A stretch of 64,000 nucleotides of DNA. It comes from Streptomyces sp. cf386. Its GTDB lineage: Bacteria; Actinomycetota; Actinomycetes; Streptomycetales; Streptomycetaceae. Under the pieces are notes generated by a model. It saw only the letters and a list, made by a program, of their open reading frames with translations. It made no database searches and had not been told where the DNA came from. Made by a program: the position numbers and the translations under genes. Location of the stretch: the NCBI RefSeq assembly GCF_900103585.1, contig NZ_FNHV01000004.1:186001-250000 (forward strand). Direction: 5' to 3'. Each line of letters starts with the position of its first letter. Position 1 is the first letter of the stretch. Of the stretch, positions 21,246 to 29,139 are shown one piece after another.

Positions 21246-22013
21246 TCAGCGAGCCGTCAGAATCCGTGGCCCCGACTCCGTGATCGCCACCGTGTGCTCC
21301 GCGTGGGCCGCGCGGGAGCCGTCGTTGGTGCACAGGGTCCAGCCGTCCGGGGCCGGGTGGTAGCCGTCGTCGCCGCTCGCGATGAGCATCGGCTCGATGG
21401 CGAGGACCATGCCGTGCCGCAGGGGCAGGCCCCGGCCCGGGCGGCCCTCGTTCGGCACCCCTGGGTCCTCGTGCATCTTGCGGCCGATGCCGTGCCCGCC
21501 GAAGCCGTCCGGGATGCCGTACCCGGCCGTCCGGCACACCGAGCCGATCGCGTGGGCGATGTCGCCGATGCGGTTGCCGACCACGGCCGCCTCGATGCCC
21601 GCCGCCAGCGCCCGCTCGGCCGTCTCGATCAGCCTTACGTCGGCGGGGCGCGCCCTGCCGACCGTGAAGCTGATCGCCGAGTCGCCCGCCCAGCCGCCCA
21701 GTTCGGCACCGCAGTCGATGGAGACCAGGTCGCCGTCGCGCAGGCGGTAGCCGGTCGGGATGCCGTGCACGATCGCGTCGTTCACCGATGCGCAGATGAC
21801 GGCGGGGAAGGGGACGGGGGCGAAGGAGGGGCGGTAGCCGAGGAAGGGGGATGTGGCGCCCGCGCCGCGCAGTACCTCGCGCGCCACTTCGTCCAGCTCC
21901 AGCAGGGAAACCCCCACGTCAGCGGCCTTTTGTACGGCCGTGAGGGCCTGGCCCACGACCTGCCCGGTCGTGTACATCGCATCGATCGACGTGTCCGTCT
22001 TCAGCTCCACCAT
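21246..22013 (-). CDS. map: Methionine aminopeptidase, type I
   Basis: The 255-residue metallo-aminopeptidase removes N-terminal Met from new proteins. The dinuclear metal ligands are visible: Asp in SIDCGAEL, Asp in AGDSAISF, His in GGHGIGR, Glu in AIEPMLI and Glu in AEHTVAI. There is no N-terminal zinc-finger extension. Its promoter has a -10-like TATAGT ending 7 nt before ATG 22013, so the mRNA is probably leaderless. It is divergent from, and only 32 bp away from, a small XRE regulator, suggesting dedicated control. Confidence 0.95.
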   Translation of the reverse strand: MVELKTDTSIDAMYTTGQVVGQALTAVQKAADVGVSLLELDEVAREVLRGAGATSPFLGYRPSFAPVPFPAVICASVNDAIVHGIPTGYRLRDGDLVSIDCGAELGGWAGDSAISFTVGRARPADVRLIETAERALAAGIEAAVVGNRIGDIAHAIGSVCRTAGYGIPDGFGGHGIGRKMHEDPGVPNEGRPGRGLPLRHGMVLAIEPMLIASGDDGYHPAPDGWTLCTNDGSRAAHAEHTVAITESGPRILTAR

Positions 22014-22045
22014 GCCAATTACTATACCGGTATTAGAATGACGGC
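22014..22045. promoter_or_regulatory. Back-to-back leaderless promoters with shared palindrome
   Basis: The whole 32-bp gap between two divergent ATGs contains TATAGT (minus strand, 22021-22026) placed 7 nt before the map start, and TAGAAT (plus strand, 22034-22039) placed 6 nt before the XRE start. A perfect palindrome ATACCGGTAT (22024-22033) overlaps the map -10 and abuts the other. Both transcripts would begin at or next to the A of ATG. The palindrome is a natural site for the XRE protein. Confidence 0.65.
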
Positions 22046-22306
22046 ATGGTGCGCACCCCTCTCACTCCCGAAGAACGCGAACGCGGCGAGCGGCTCGGCC
22101 GGTTCCTCCGCGAGGCCCGCGGCGGCCGCAGCATGACGGAGGTCGCGGCGAACGCCGGCATCTCCGCCGAGACGCTCCGCAAGATCGAGACGGGGCGTGC
22201 CCCGACTCCGGCCTTCTTCACCGTGGCCGCGCTGGCGCAGGCCCTCGGTCTGTCCATGGATGACCTGGCCGGGCGCTGCACGCCGGTCGTCGAAGCCGCC
22301 GCCTGA
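22046..22306 (+). CDS. Small XRE-family HTH regulator
   Basis: The 86-residue protein is almost entirely a Cro/cI-type helix-turn-helix: ERGERLGRFLREARGGRSMTEVA, then AGISAETLRKIETGRAPTPAFFTVAALAQALG. There is no effector domain. It has no Shine-Dalgarno sequence but a -10-like TAGAAT six nt before ATG, consistent with a leaderless mRNA. It is divergent from map and is the likely (auto)regulator of the pair. Confidence 0.9.
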   Translation: MVRTPLTPEERERGERLGRFLREARGGRSMTEVAANAGISAETLRKIETGRAPTPAFFTVAALAQALGLSMDDLAGRCTPVVEAAA

Positions 22307-22438
22307 CCGGTTCGCACGTCACGTTCCGACAGCTCCGGCGCACTCTGCGTTCAGTCCGAAATTGTCTCGTAGCGCGTTCGTAACATGGCTCGTGTTGCCT
22401 AACGGACCGGAGTACTCCGGTCTGGCGGGAGTTGGGCG

Positions 22439-24109
22439 ATGTCAGTGGAACAACTCCCGGCCCGGGTACGGGAGTTCGTGGACTACCTGGACGGTCTTCT
22501 GGCGCGCCTGGATCAGGGCGGCGGATGGTGCGGGGTCTTCTGGCAGCGTGACCCGGAGGGCATGCAGGCCTGCCTCGACGGACGCGAGGTTCCGCCCTGG
22601 GACGTGGTGGAGTCACTCCTGCACGACCTCGCCGCCCAGTACGGTCCCGGCGGCGCCGGGACCGAGACGGAACGGGCCCGCGCCCTGCACGCCGCCGCCC
22701 TCGCCACGTACGACGCCCGGCCCGACGGCCGTGACGCCCTCGGCGACCGGCTCGACGTCATGCTCCGCGAGCAGCGGTACGCCGCCGAACGACAGGCTGA
22801 ACTGGGTCGGTTGCTCGCCTCCGCCACCAGCCGGGAGGAGGCCGACAGCGTCCGCCTCGACCTCGCCTGGGCCCGAGACGACCACGAGCGAGCGACCGCC
22901 CGGTGCGCGGAACTCCGTTCCCGGATGGCCGACTTGGAACGACGGGCGGCCAGCGGACGGGCCGAGGCGATACGGCGGGACCGGGCGGGGGAGGGGTCCG
23001 TGTTCCGTGTGGACGACCGGCTCGGAGACGACCGGCTCGGAGACGACCGGCTCGGAGACGACCGGTTCGGGGACGGCCGGCTCGCAGACGACCGGTTCGG
23101 GGGTGGCGGGTTCAGAGGCCACCCGGGCAGGGGGGACGGGCCCGGATCGGCCGGCACCCAGCAGAGTGCAGCCGGTTCCCACGGCGGCGGATTCCCGAGC
23201 GGGCCGCATCAGCGCGACCCGCACAGCGCGGCCACCGCCGGGGGCCGCCCCGCCGGGCACCCCCTCGACCCCGCCGACCGAATCGCCGGGGTCGACGACC
23301 ACCACCAGGTCCGGTCGGCCACCCCGGCCCCCGAGTCCGACCCCGCCCCCGCTCCCACCCCCAAGCAGCGCAAACGCCGCCGAGGCAGTGCCCGCTTCGC
23401 CGGGATGGTCGAGGAGGAGGCCGCCCCCGTCGTCGTACCGCCGACCGCCGAACCCGTCCTCCCCACCCTCCCCGCCCAGACCGGCACCACGCGCCGCACT
23501 CCGCGCGGTGCCCGCTTCGCCGGGGCCGCCGACGAGGTGCCCGCGAACTCGGAGCCGTCGCAGGTCGAAACCATGGACGGTGCGGACCGGCGGGAGGTCT
23601 CCCGGACCGTCGAGACGATCGTGCGGCTGCGCGCCGAGGGCCGTAGCGGCGAGGCGCATGTCCTGCTGGTGGAGGCCGCGTCCTGGCCCGCCGTCCGCCT
23701 TCCGGCGCTCGCGGCCGAGATGGAGCGCGCCGGACTCGCGGCCGACTGGGCGACCCTGCTGTGGGAGACCGCCTCGCTGTCGGCCGAGCGGCTCGTCGCC
23801 GCCGCCGACGCGCTGACCGCGGCCGGGCGGGCCGGCGACGGGGAGCAGATCCTGCGGCAGGGCGTGGCGCGGCCCGCGCACGAGATCGGGCAGGCCGTGG
23901 TGGCGCTGGTCGGCGAGGGACGGCACCGCGAGATCCGTGCGCTGCTGGACGCGTACGTCCGCGTCCGCACCCCGGAGGAGGCGGCCCGCAGCGTCGCGCC
24001 GGAGCCGCGGACCCTCCTGCCGCTCCTGCTGGAGGCCGCCCGGGGCGTCTCGGACGAGCGGCACTGGGATCTCGTGCACGCCCTGCGGGTGGCGGGCTTC
24101 GCGGCCTGA
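22439..24109 (+). CDS. Large low-complexity hypothetical protein
   Basis: The 556-residue Streptomyces-type protein has three parts. The N-terminal ~180 residues are helical (SVEQLPARVREFVDYLDGLLARLDQ, heptad-rich DDHERATARCAELRSRMADLERR). The middle ~200 residues are disordered and rich in Gly/Asp/Pro, including DRLGD repeats encoded by a 15-bp tandem repeat, and twice carry a GSARFAG/GARFAG motif after basic stretches. The C-terminal ~170 residues are an alpha-helical repeat-like domain (RLRAEGRSGEAHVLLVEAASWP). GGGAG precedes ATG 22439. Function unknown. Confidence 0.75.
   Translation: MSVEQLPARVREFVDYLDGLLARLDQGGGWCGVFWQRDPEGMQACLDGREVPPWDVVESLLHDLAAQYGPGGAGTETERARALHAAALATYDARPDGRDALGDRLDVMLREQRYAAERQAELGRLLASATSREEADSVRLDLAWARDDHERATARCAELRSRMADLERRAASGRAEAIRRDRAGEGSVFRVDDRLGDDRLGDDRLGDDRFGDGRLADDRFGGGGFRGHPGRGDGPGSAGTQQSAAGSHGGGFPSGPHQRDPHSAATAGGRPAGHPLDPADRIAGVDDHHQVRSATPAPESDPAPAPTPKQRKRRRGSARFAGMVEEEAAPVVVPPTAEPVLPTLPAQTGTTRRTPRGARFAGAADEVPANSEPSQVETMDGADRREVSRTVETIVRLRAEGRSGEAHVLLVEAASWPAVRLPALAAEMERAGLAADWATLLWETASLSAERLVAAADALTAAGRAGDGEQILRQGVARPAHEIGQAVVALVGEGRHREIRALLDAYVRVRTPEEAARSVAPEPRTLLPLLLEAARGVSDERHWDLVHALRVAGFAA
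23014..23100 (+). repeat. 15-bp in-frame tandem repeat
   Basis: Consecutive copies of GGAGACGACCGGCTC (three near-perfect, then several diverged copies) encode the DDRLG/DDRFG repeats of the surrounding protein. Such arrays expand and contract by slippage, so the copy number probably varies among strains. Confidence 0.8.
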
Positions 24110-24234
24110 CAACCCAGCCGCTCCAGCAGCCGCGCCACCGGCTCGCACCACCGGCCGCAACCATCCCACCGGCCGCATCCATCCCCCACCGGAGTGTGAA
24201 ACGTGATCGACTCAGCGGGTTAACGACGATGGTC

Positions 24235-24299
24235 TTGGCAAGGCTGTTCCAGGGGCTTACTTTCAAGCCTCTACCGCCCCCTCTACGGGCGTAGAGGCT
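24235..24299 (+). promoter_or_regulatory. Promoter and operator-like repeats of the first ureidopropionase operon
   Basis: TTGGCA (24235-24240) and TACTTT (24258-24263) are separated by 17 bp and form a plausible vegetative promoter. Immediately downstream, AGCCTCTAC (24266-24274) and GTAGAGGCT (24291-24299) form an inverted repeat, with a third CTCTAC at 24281-24286. These lie at the expected transcription start, where a bound repressor would block initiation. The PucR-type protein encoded downstream is the natural candidate (inference). Confidence 0.5.
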
Positions 24300-24325
24300 C
24301 TGACGTCCCGTCGAAGGAGCAGCTC

Positions 24326-25168
24326 ATGGCCAACGTCGTACGTGCCGCCCTGGTCCAGGCCACCTGGACGGGCGACACCGAGTCCATGGTGGCGAAACAC
24401 GAGGAGCACGCCCGGGTGGCGGCCCGGCAGGGCGCGAAGATCATCGGCTTCCAGGAGGTCTTCAACGCTCCCTACTTCTGTCAGGTCCAGGAGCCGGAGC
24501 ACTACCGCTGGGCCGAGCCGGTCCCCGACGGGCCGACCGTGCGTCGTATGCAGGAGCTCGCCCGCGAGACCGGCATGGTGATCGTCGTTCCGGTCTTCGA
24601 GGTCGAGCAGTCGGGCTTCTACTACAACACCGCGGCCGTGATCGACGCCGACGGCACCGTCCTCGGCAAGTACCGCAAGCACCACATCCCGCAGGTCAAG
24701 GGCTTCTGGGAGAAGTACTACTTCAAGCCGGGCAATGTGGGGTGGCCGGTCTTCGACACCGCCGTCGGGAAGGTGGGTGTCTACATCTGCTACGACCGGC
24801 ACTTCCCCGAGGGCTGGCGGCAACTCGGACTCAACGGCGCCCAGTTGGTGTACAACCCGTCGGCCACCTCACGGGGTCTGTCCGCCTACCTCTGGCAGCT
24901 GGAGCAGCCGGCGGCGGCCGTCGCCAACGAGTACTTCGTCGCCGCGATCAACCGCGTCGGGCAGGAGCCGTACGGCGACAACGACTTCTACGGGACGAGC
25001 TATTTCGTCAACCCGCGTGGGCAGGTTGTCGGGGAGGCCGCCAGCGACAAGAGCGAGGAACTCGTCGTCCGGGACCTCGACTTCGACCTCATCGATGAGG
25101 TGCGGCAGCAGTGGGCCTTCTACCGCGACCGCCGCCCCGACGCCTACGAAGGACTGGTACAGCCGTGA
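24326..25168 (+). CDS. Nitrilase-superfamily amidohydrolase, probable beta-ureidopropionase
   Basis: The 280-residue cytosolic C-N hydrolase carries the catalytic triad Glu (GFQEVFNAPYF), Lys (GKYRKHHIPQV) and Cys (ICYDRHFPEGW). The sequence fits the N-carbamoyl-beta-alanine amidohydrolase branch, the last step of reductive uracil/thymine breakdown; N-carbamoylputrescine amidase is an alternative. GAAGGAG precedes ATG 24326. The stop overlaps the aminotransferase start (GTGA), so both are co-translated, matching a pathway from carbamoyl-beta-alanine to beta-alanine to malonate semialdehyde. Confidence 0.88.
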   Translation: MANVVRAALVQATWTGDTESMVAKHEEHARVAARQGAKIIGFQEVFNAPYFCQVQEPEHYRWAEPVPDGPTVRRMQELARETGMVIVVPVFEVEQSGFYYNTAAVIDADGTVLGKYRKHHIPQVKGFWEKYYFKPGNVGWPVFDTAVGKVGVYICYDRHFPEGWRQLGLNGAQLVYNPSATSRGLSAYLWQLEQPAAAVANEYFVAAINRVGQEPYGDNDFYGTSYFVNPRGQVVGEAASDKSEELVVRDLDFDLIDEVRQQWAFYRDRRPDAYEGLVQP

Positions 25169-26448
25169 CCAAGGACCTGCTGGGACGCCACCGCGCCGTC
25201 ATGCCGGACTGGCTGGCCCTCTACTACGAGGACCCGCTGGAGATCACCCACGGCGAGGGCCGGCACGTCTGGGACGCCGCGGGCAACTGCTACCTCGACT
25301 TCTTCGGCGGCATCCTCACGACGATGACCGCGCACGCGCTGCCCGAGGTCACCAAGGCGGTGAGCGAGCAGGCCGGACGGATCATCCACTCCTCCACCCT
25401 GTACCTGAACCGGCCGATGGTCGAACTGGCCGAGCGCATCGCCCAGTTGAGCGGAATCCCGGACGCCCGCGTCTTCTTCACCACCTCCGGCACCGAGGCC
25501 AACGACACCGCCCTGCTGCTCGCGACGGCCTACCGGCAGAGCAACACGATCCTCGCGATGCGCAACAGCTACCACGGCCGTTCGTTCAGCGCGGTCGGCA
25601 TCACCGGCAACCGCGGCTGGTCGCCGACCTCGCTGTCGCCGCTGCAGACGCTGTACGTCCATGGCGGGGTGCGCACGCGTGGCCCGTACGCCTCGCTCAG
25701 CGACGCGGACTTCATCGCCGCCTGCGTCGAGGACCTGAAGGACCTCCTCGGCCACACCCGCCCGCCCGCGGCCCTCATCGCCGAGCCCATCCAGGGTGTC
25801 GGCGGCTTCACCTCCGGTCCGGACGGGCTGTACGCCGCCTTCCGGGACGTCCTCGCCGAGCGCGGCATCCTGTGGATCGCCGACGAGGTGCAGACCGGGT
25901 GGGGCCGCACGGGCGACCACTTCTGGGGCTGGCAGGCGCACGGGCAGTCCGGTCCGCCGGACATGCTGACCTTCGCCAAGGGCATCGGCAACGGCAGCTC
26001 CATCGGCGGGGTCGTCGCCCGCGCCGAGATCATGAACTGCCTCGACTCCAACAGCATCTCGACCTTCGGCGGCACCCAGATCACCATGGCGGCCGGCCTC
26101 GCCAACCTGTCGTACCTGCTGGAACACGACCTCCAGGGCAACGCCCGGCGCGTCGGAGGGCTGCTCGTCGAGCGGCTGCGGGCCGTCGCGGCGCAGGTGC
26201 CGCACGTACGGGAGGTGCGCGGCCGGGGCCTGATGCTGGGCATCGAGCTCACCCGCCCTGGCACGGACGAGGCCGACCCGGCGGCGGCGTCCGCCGTGCT
26301 GGAGGCGGCTCGCGAGGGCGGCCTCCTGCTCGGCAAGGGCGGCGGCCACAACACCAGCTCGCTGCGGATCGCCCCGCCCCTGTCCCTCACCGTCGCGGAG
26401 GCCGAGGAGGGCGCCGCGATCCTCGAGAACGCTCTGAGGAGCATCTAG
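25165..26448 (+). CDS. Class III PLP-dependent aminotransferase
   Basis: The 427-residue enzyme of the omega-amino-acid transaminase type probably converts beta-alanine or beta-aminoisobutyrate to the semialdehyde. Features in order: GRHVWDAAGNCYLDFFGGI, TTSGTEANDTAL, NSYHGRSF, EPIQGVGGF, the WIADEVQTGWGRTG cofactor Asp, and the PLP Lys in MLTFAKGIGNG. The start GTG 25165 overlaps the upstream stop, and pucR follows by 30 bp, so all three may share one transcript. Confidence 0.88.
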   Translation: MTKDLLGRHRAVMPDWLALYYEDPLEITHGEGRHVWDAAGNCYLDFFGGILTTMTAHALPEVTKAVSEQAGRIIHSSTLYLNRPMVELAERIAQLSGIPDARVFFTTSGTEANDTALLLATAYRQSNTILAMRNSYHGRSFSAVGITGNRGWSPTSLSPLQTLYVHGGVRTRGPYASLSDADFIAACVEDLKDLLGHTRPPAALIAEPIQGVGGFTSGPDGLYAAFRDVLAERGILWIADEVQTGWGRTGDHFWGWQAHGQSGPPDMLTFAKGIGNGSSIGGVVARAEIMNCLDSNSISTFGGTQITMAAGLANLSYLLEHDLQGNARRVGGLLVERLRAVAAQVPHVREVRGRGLMLGIELTRPGTDEADPAAASAVLEAAREGGLLLGKGGGHNTSSLRIAPPLSLTVAEAEEGAAILENALRSI

Positions 26449-26478
26449 CAGGACTCACCTGAGCAAGGGAACGCCAGC

Positions 26479-28044
26479 ATGACCACCACCTTGGAGCCCG
26501 CCCTGTCCGTCCGGCAGGTCCTCACCCTGGAGCGGGTGCTCGCCGGGGAGCCCGAGGTGGTGGCCGGCGCCGGTCACCTCGACCGGCCGGTGCGCTGGGT
26601 GCATGTCGCCGAGGCGCCGGACGTCGGGGTGATGCTCAGCGGCGGCGAGATGGTGCTCACCACCGGGGTGCTGCTCGCCGGGGACGAGGACAAGCAGGCC
26701 GAGTACATCCGCTCCCTGCACCGGGCGGAGGCCGCGGCGGTGGTCCTGGGCCTCGGCCGGGCGTTTCCCGCGCCGCCGGAGGTGATGCGCCGGGCGGCGG
26801 AGCGGTGCGGGCTGCCCATGGTCGTCCTGCACCGGCCCTTCCCCTTCGCCGAGCTGACCGAGGAGGTCCAGTCCCGGCTGGTCCGGCGGAAGTTCGCCGC
26901 CGTCAGCCTCTCCGAGGCCGTACGCACCGCGCTCACCGGACTCATCACCGCGGGCGCCCCGCTGCAACGCCTGCTCGACGAGGTCGCCGCGCACAGCGCC
27001 TGCCCCGTCGTCGTCACCAACCTCGCCCATCGCGTCCTCGCCACGGCGGGGGAGCGCTCGGCGGTGGACGACGTGCTGCGCGACTGGGAGCGCATCGCCC
27101 GGCAGGCCGGCGGCAGCGAGGGCGACGGCTGGATCCGGGCCGAACTGGGCGGGCGCGGGGAGCGCTGGGGCCGGATCGTGCTGTGCGGGCACCGTGGCGA
27201 CACCGCCACCGGGCGGCTGCTCGCCGACCGCGCCGCCGAGGCGCTCGTCCTGCACCGCATGCTCGGCGGCACCTCCGCGCACACCTGGGAGGAACAGTCC
27301 GCGCAGAGCCTGCTGACCGACCTGGTCAGCGGGGTCGTACCGGCCAGGCAGCTGCTGCCACGCGCGCGTGCCGCCGGGCTGCCGGTCAACCGGCGCACCT
27401 TCGTGCCGCTGGTCGTGCGGGACGGCGAACCGGTCCAACTGGAGCGCGTGCTGCGGATGCTGGGGCTGCCCGGGATCGTCGCCGAGCTCGCCGACGGGGC
27501 CACCGCGGTGCTGCTGAGCCTCGCCCGGGACCAGGACGACGCCGTGCTCGCCGCGAACTTCGCCGCCCGGGTGCGCTCGGAGTCGGGGGACGCGCGGACC
27601 GTTGTCGCCGCCGCCGACGCGCGCACCGCCTGGGACGACGTACCCGCCGGGGTACGCGAGGCGCAGCACGTCGCCGATGCCGTCGCCGACTCCTCCACCG
27701 CCCTCGATCTCCCGGCCGTCGTACGCCTCAAGGACGTTCATCTGCGCGGCCTGATCAGGCTGCTGCGGGACGACCCGCAGGTGCAGTCCTTCGCGGAGCG
27801 CGAGCTGAACGGGCTGCTGGGCGGGCCGGACGACGAGGCGGGTGCTCTGCTCACCGTGCTGCGGACCTATCTCGCCACCGGCCGCAACAAGTCCCGCACC
27901 GCCCAGCTCCACCACGTCTCGCGGCCCGCGCTCTACCGCCGGCTGGAGGCGATACAGGCGCGCCTCGGCGTCGACCTCGACGACTTCGAGCAGGCTGCCT
28001 CCGTACACATCGCGCTCCTCGCGCACGACGCGCAACAGGGCTGA
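26479..28044 (+). CDS. PucR-family transcriptional regulator
   Basis: The 521-residue protein has an N-terminal purine-catabolism regulator (PucR) domain (about residues 8-125: SVRQVLTLERVLAGEPEVVAG...VRWVHVAE), a central GGDEF-like/effector region, and a C-terminal HTH_30 (RTYLATGRNKSRTAQLHHVSRPALYRRLEAIQARLG). It lies between the two nitrilase-type operons of the same pathway and most likely senses a pyrimidine/hydantoin intermediate to control both. Direct repeats just downstream are candidate sites. Confidence 0.9.
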   Translation: MTTTLEPALSVRQVLTLERVLAGEPEVVAGAGHLDRPVRWVHVAEAPDVGVMLSGGEMVLTTGVLLAGDEDKQAEYIRSLHRAEAAAVVLGLGRAFPAPPEVMRRAAERCGLPMVVLHRPFPFAELTEEVQSRLVRRKFAAVSLSEAVRTALTGLITAGAPLQRLLDEVAAHSACPVVVTNLAHRVLATAGERSAVDDVLRDWERIARQAGGSEGDGWIRAELGGRGERWGRIVLCGHRGDTATGRLLADRAAEALVLHRMLGGTSAHTWEEQSAQSLLTDLVSGVVPARQLLPRARAAGLPVNRRTFVPLVVRDGEPVQLERVLRMLGLPGIVAELADGATAVLLSLARDQDDAVLAANFAARVRSESGDARTVVAAADARTAWDDVPAGVREAQHVADAVADSSTALDLPAVVRLKDVHLRGLIRLLRDDPQVQSFAERELNGLLGGPDDEAGALLTVLRTYLATGRNKSRTAQLHHVSRPALYRRLEAIQARLGVDLDDFEQAASVHIALLAHDAQQG

Positions 28045-28094
28045 AACACCCAACGACCTGGGAAAACGGCGGTGAAACATGGGCCCACGACAGG

Positions 28095-28137
28095 GTGACA
28101 CCGTGACACGCCGCACGCCCGCAGACGTGACACCGTG
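28095..28137 (+). promoter_or_regulatory. Paired direct repeats upstream of the second catabolic operon
   Basis: GTGACACCGTG occurs exactly twice, at 28095-28105 and 28127-28137. The 32-bp repeat distance is three helical turns, so both copies face the same side of the DNA. They lie ~65-105 bp upstream of ATG 28200, an activator-type position. PucR is the likely binder; this is inferred from location. Confidence 0.5.
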
Positions 28138-28199
28138 CAACTCAAAGCAGCCTTTCGGACTTCCTAGGCTCCTCGCACACCTAGCGACCGGAGGTCCCG

Positions 28200-29042
28200 A
28201 TGAGCAGAGTGATTCGTGCCGCGATCTTCCAGACCGCCTGGACGGGCGACAAGGAATCGATGATCCAGGTGCACGAGCAGGCGGCGCGCGACGCGGCCGC
28301 GCAGGGCGCTCAGGTCCTGTGCTTCCAGGAGCTGTTCTACGGGCCGTACTTCTGCCAGGTCCAGGACAAGGCGTTCTACGAGTACGCCGAGCAGATCCCC
28401 GAGGGCCCCATCGTCAGGCGCTTCCAGGCGCTCGCCAAGGAGCTGGGCCTGGTCCTCGTGCTGCCGATGTACGAGGAGGAGCAGCCCGGCGTCCTCTACA
28501 ACACGGCTGCCGTGATCGACGCGGACGGCTCGTACCTCGGCAAGTACCGCAAGCACCACATCCCCCAAGTGCCGGGATTCTGGGAGAAGTTCTACTTCCG
28601 TCCCGGGAACGTGGGCTGGCCGATCTTCGACACGGCCGTCGGGAAGATCGGCGTGTACATCTGCTACGACCGTCACTTCCCGGAGGGCTGGCGGGCGTTG
28701 GGCCTCGAAGGCGCCGAGATCGTGTTCAACCCGTCGGCCACCTCGCGCGGCCTCTCCCGCTACCTCTGGCAGCTGGAGCAGCCGGCGGCGGCAGTCGCCA
28801 ACGAGTACTTCATCGGCGCGATCAACCGGGTCGGGGTCGAGGACCTCGGCGACAACGACTTCTACGGGACGAGCTACTTCGTCGACCCGGAGGCCCAGTT
28901 CGTCGGCGAGGTGGCGAGCGACAAGGAGACCGAACTCGTGGTCCGGGACCTGGACCTGGCCAAGCTGCGCGAGGTCCGCGACCGCTGGCAGTTCTACCGC
29001 GACCGCCGCCCCGAGGCCTACAGCCCGCTCACCGCTCCCTGA
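28200..29042 (+). CDS. Second nitrilase-superfamily amidohydrolase, probable beta-ureidopropionase
   Basis: The 280-residue protein is the same length as, and highly similar to, the copy at 24326: shared ATWTGD-like start (TAWTGDKESM), Glu in CFQELFYGPYF, Lys in KYRKHHIPQVPGFWEK and Cys in ICYDRHFPEGW. CCGGAGG precedes ATG 28200. It heads the operon with dihydropyrimidinase, the enzyme that makes its N-carbamoyl substrate. Having two copies in separate operons suggests different specificity (for example uracil- versus thymine- or hydantoin-derived substrates), which is inference. Confidence 0.88.
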   Translation: MSRVIRAAIFQTAWTGDKESMIQVHEQAARDAAAQGAQVLCFQELFYGPYFCQVQDKAFYEYAEQIPEGPIVRRFQALAKELGLVLVLPMYEEEQPGVLYNTAAVIDADGSYLGKYRKHHIPQVPGFWEKFYFRPGNVGWPIFDTAVGKIGVYICYDRHFPEGWRALGLEGAEIVFNPSATSRGLSRYLWQLEQPAAAVANEYFIGAINRVGVEDLGDNDFYGTSYFVDPEAQFVGEVASDKETELVVRDLDLAKLREVRDRWQFYRDRRPEAYSPLTAP

Positions 29043-29139
29043 CGGTCCCGTATCTCCGCGGGCCCGGCACACGGGGGTTGGGCCCGCGGGATCCATCGAC
29101 GTACTGGACACCAGTGTTGATCACGGTAGGAGAGGGAGT

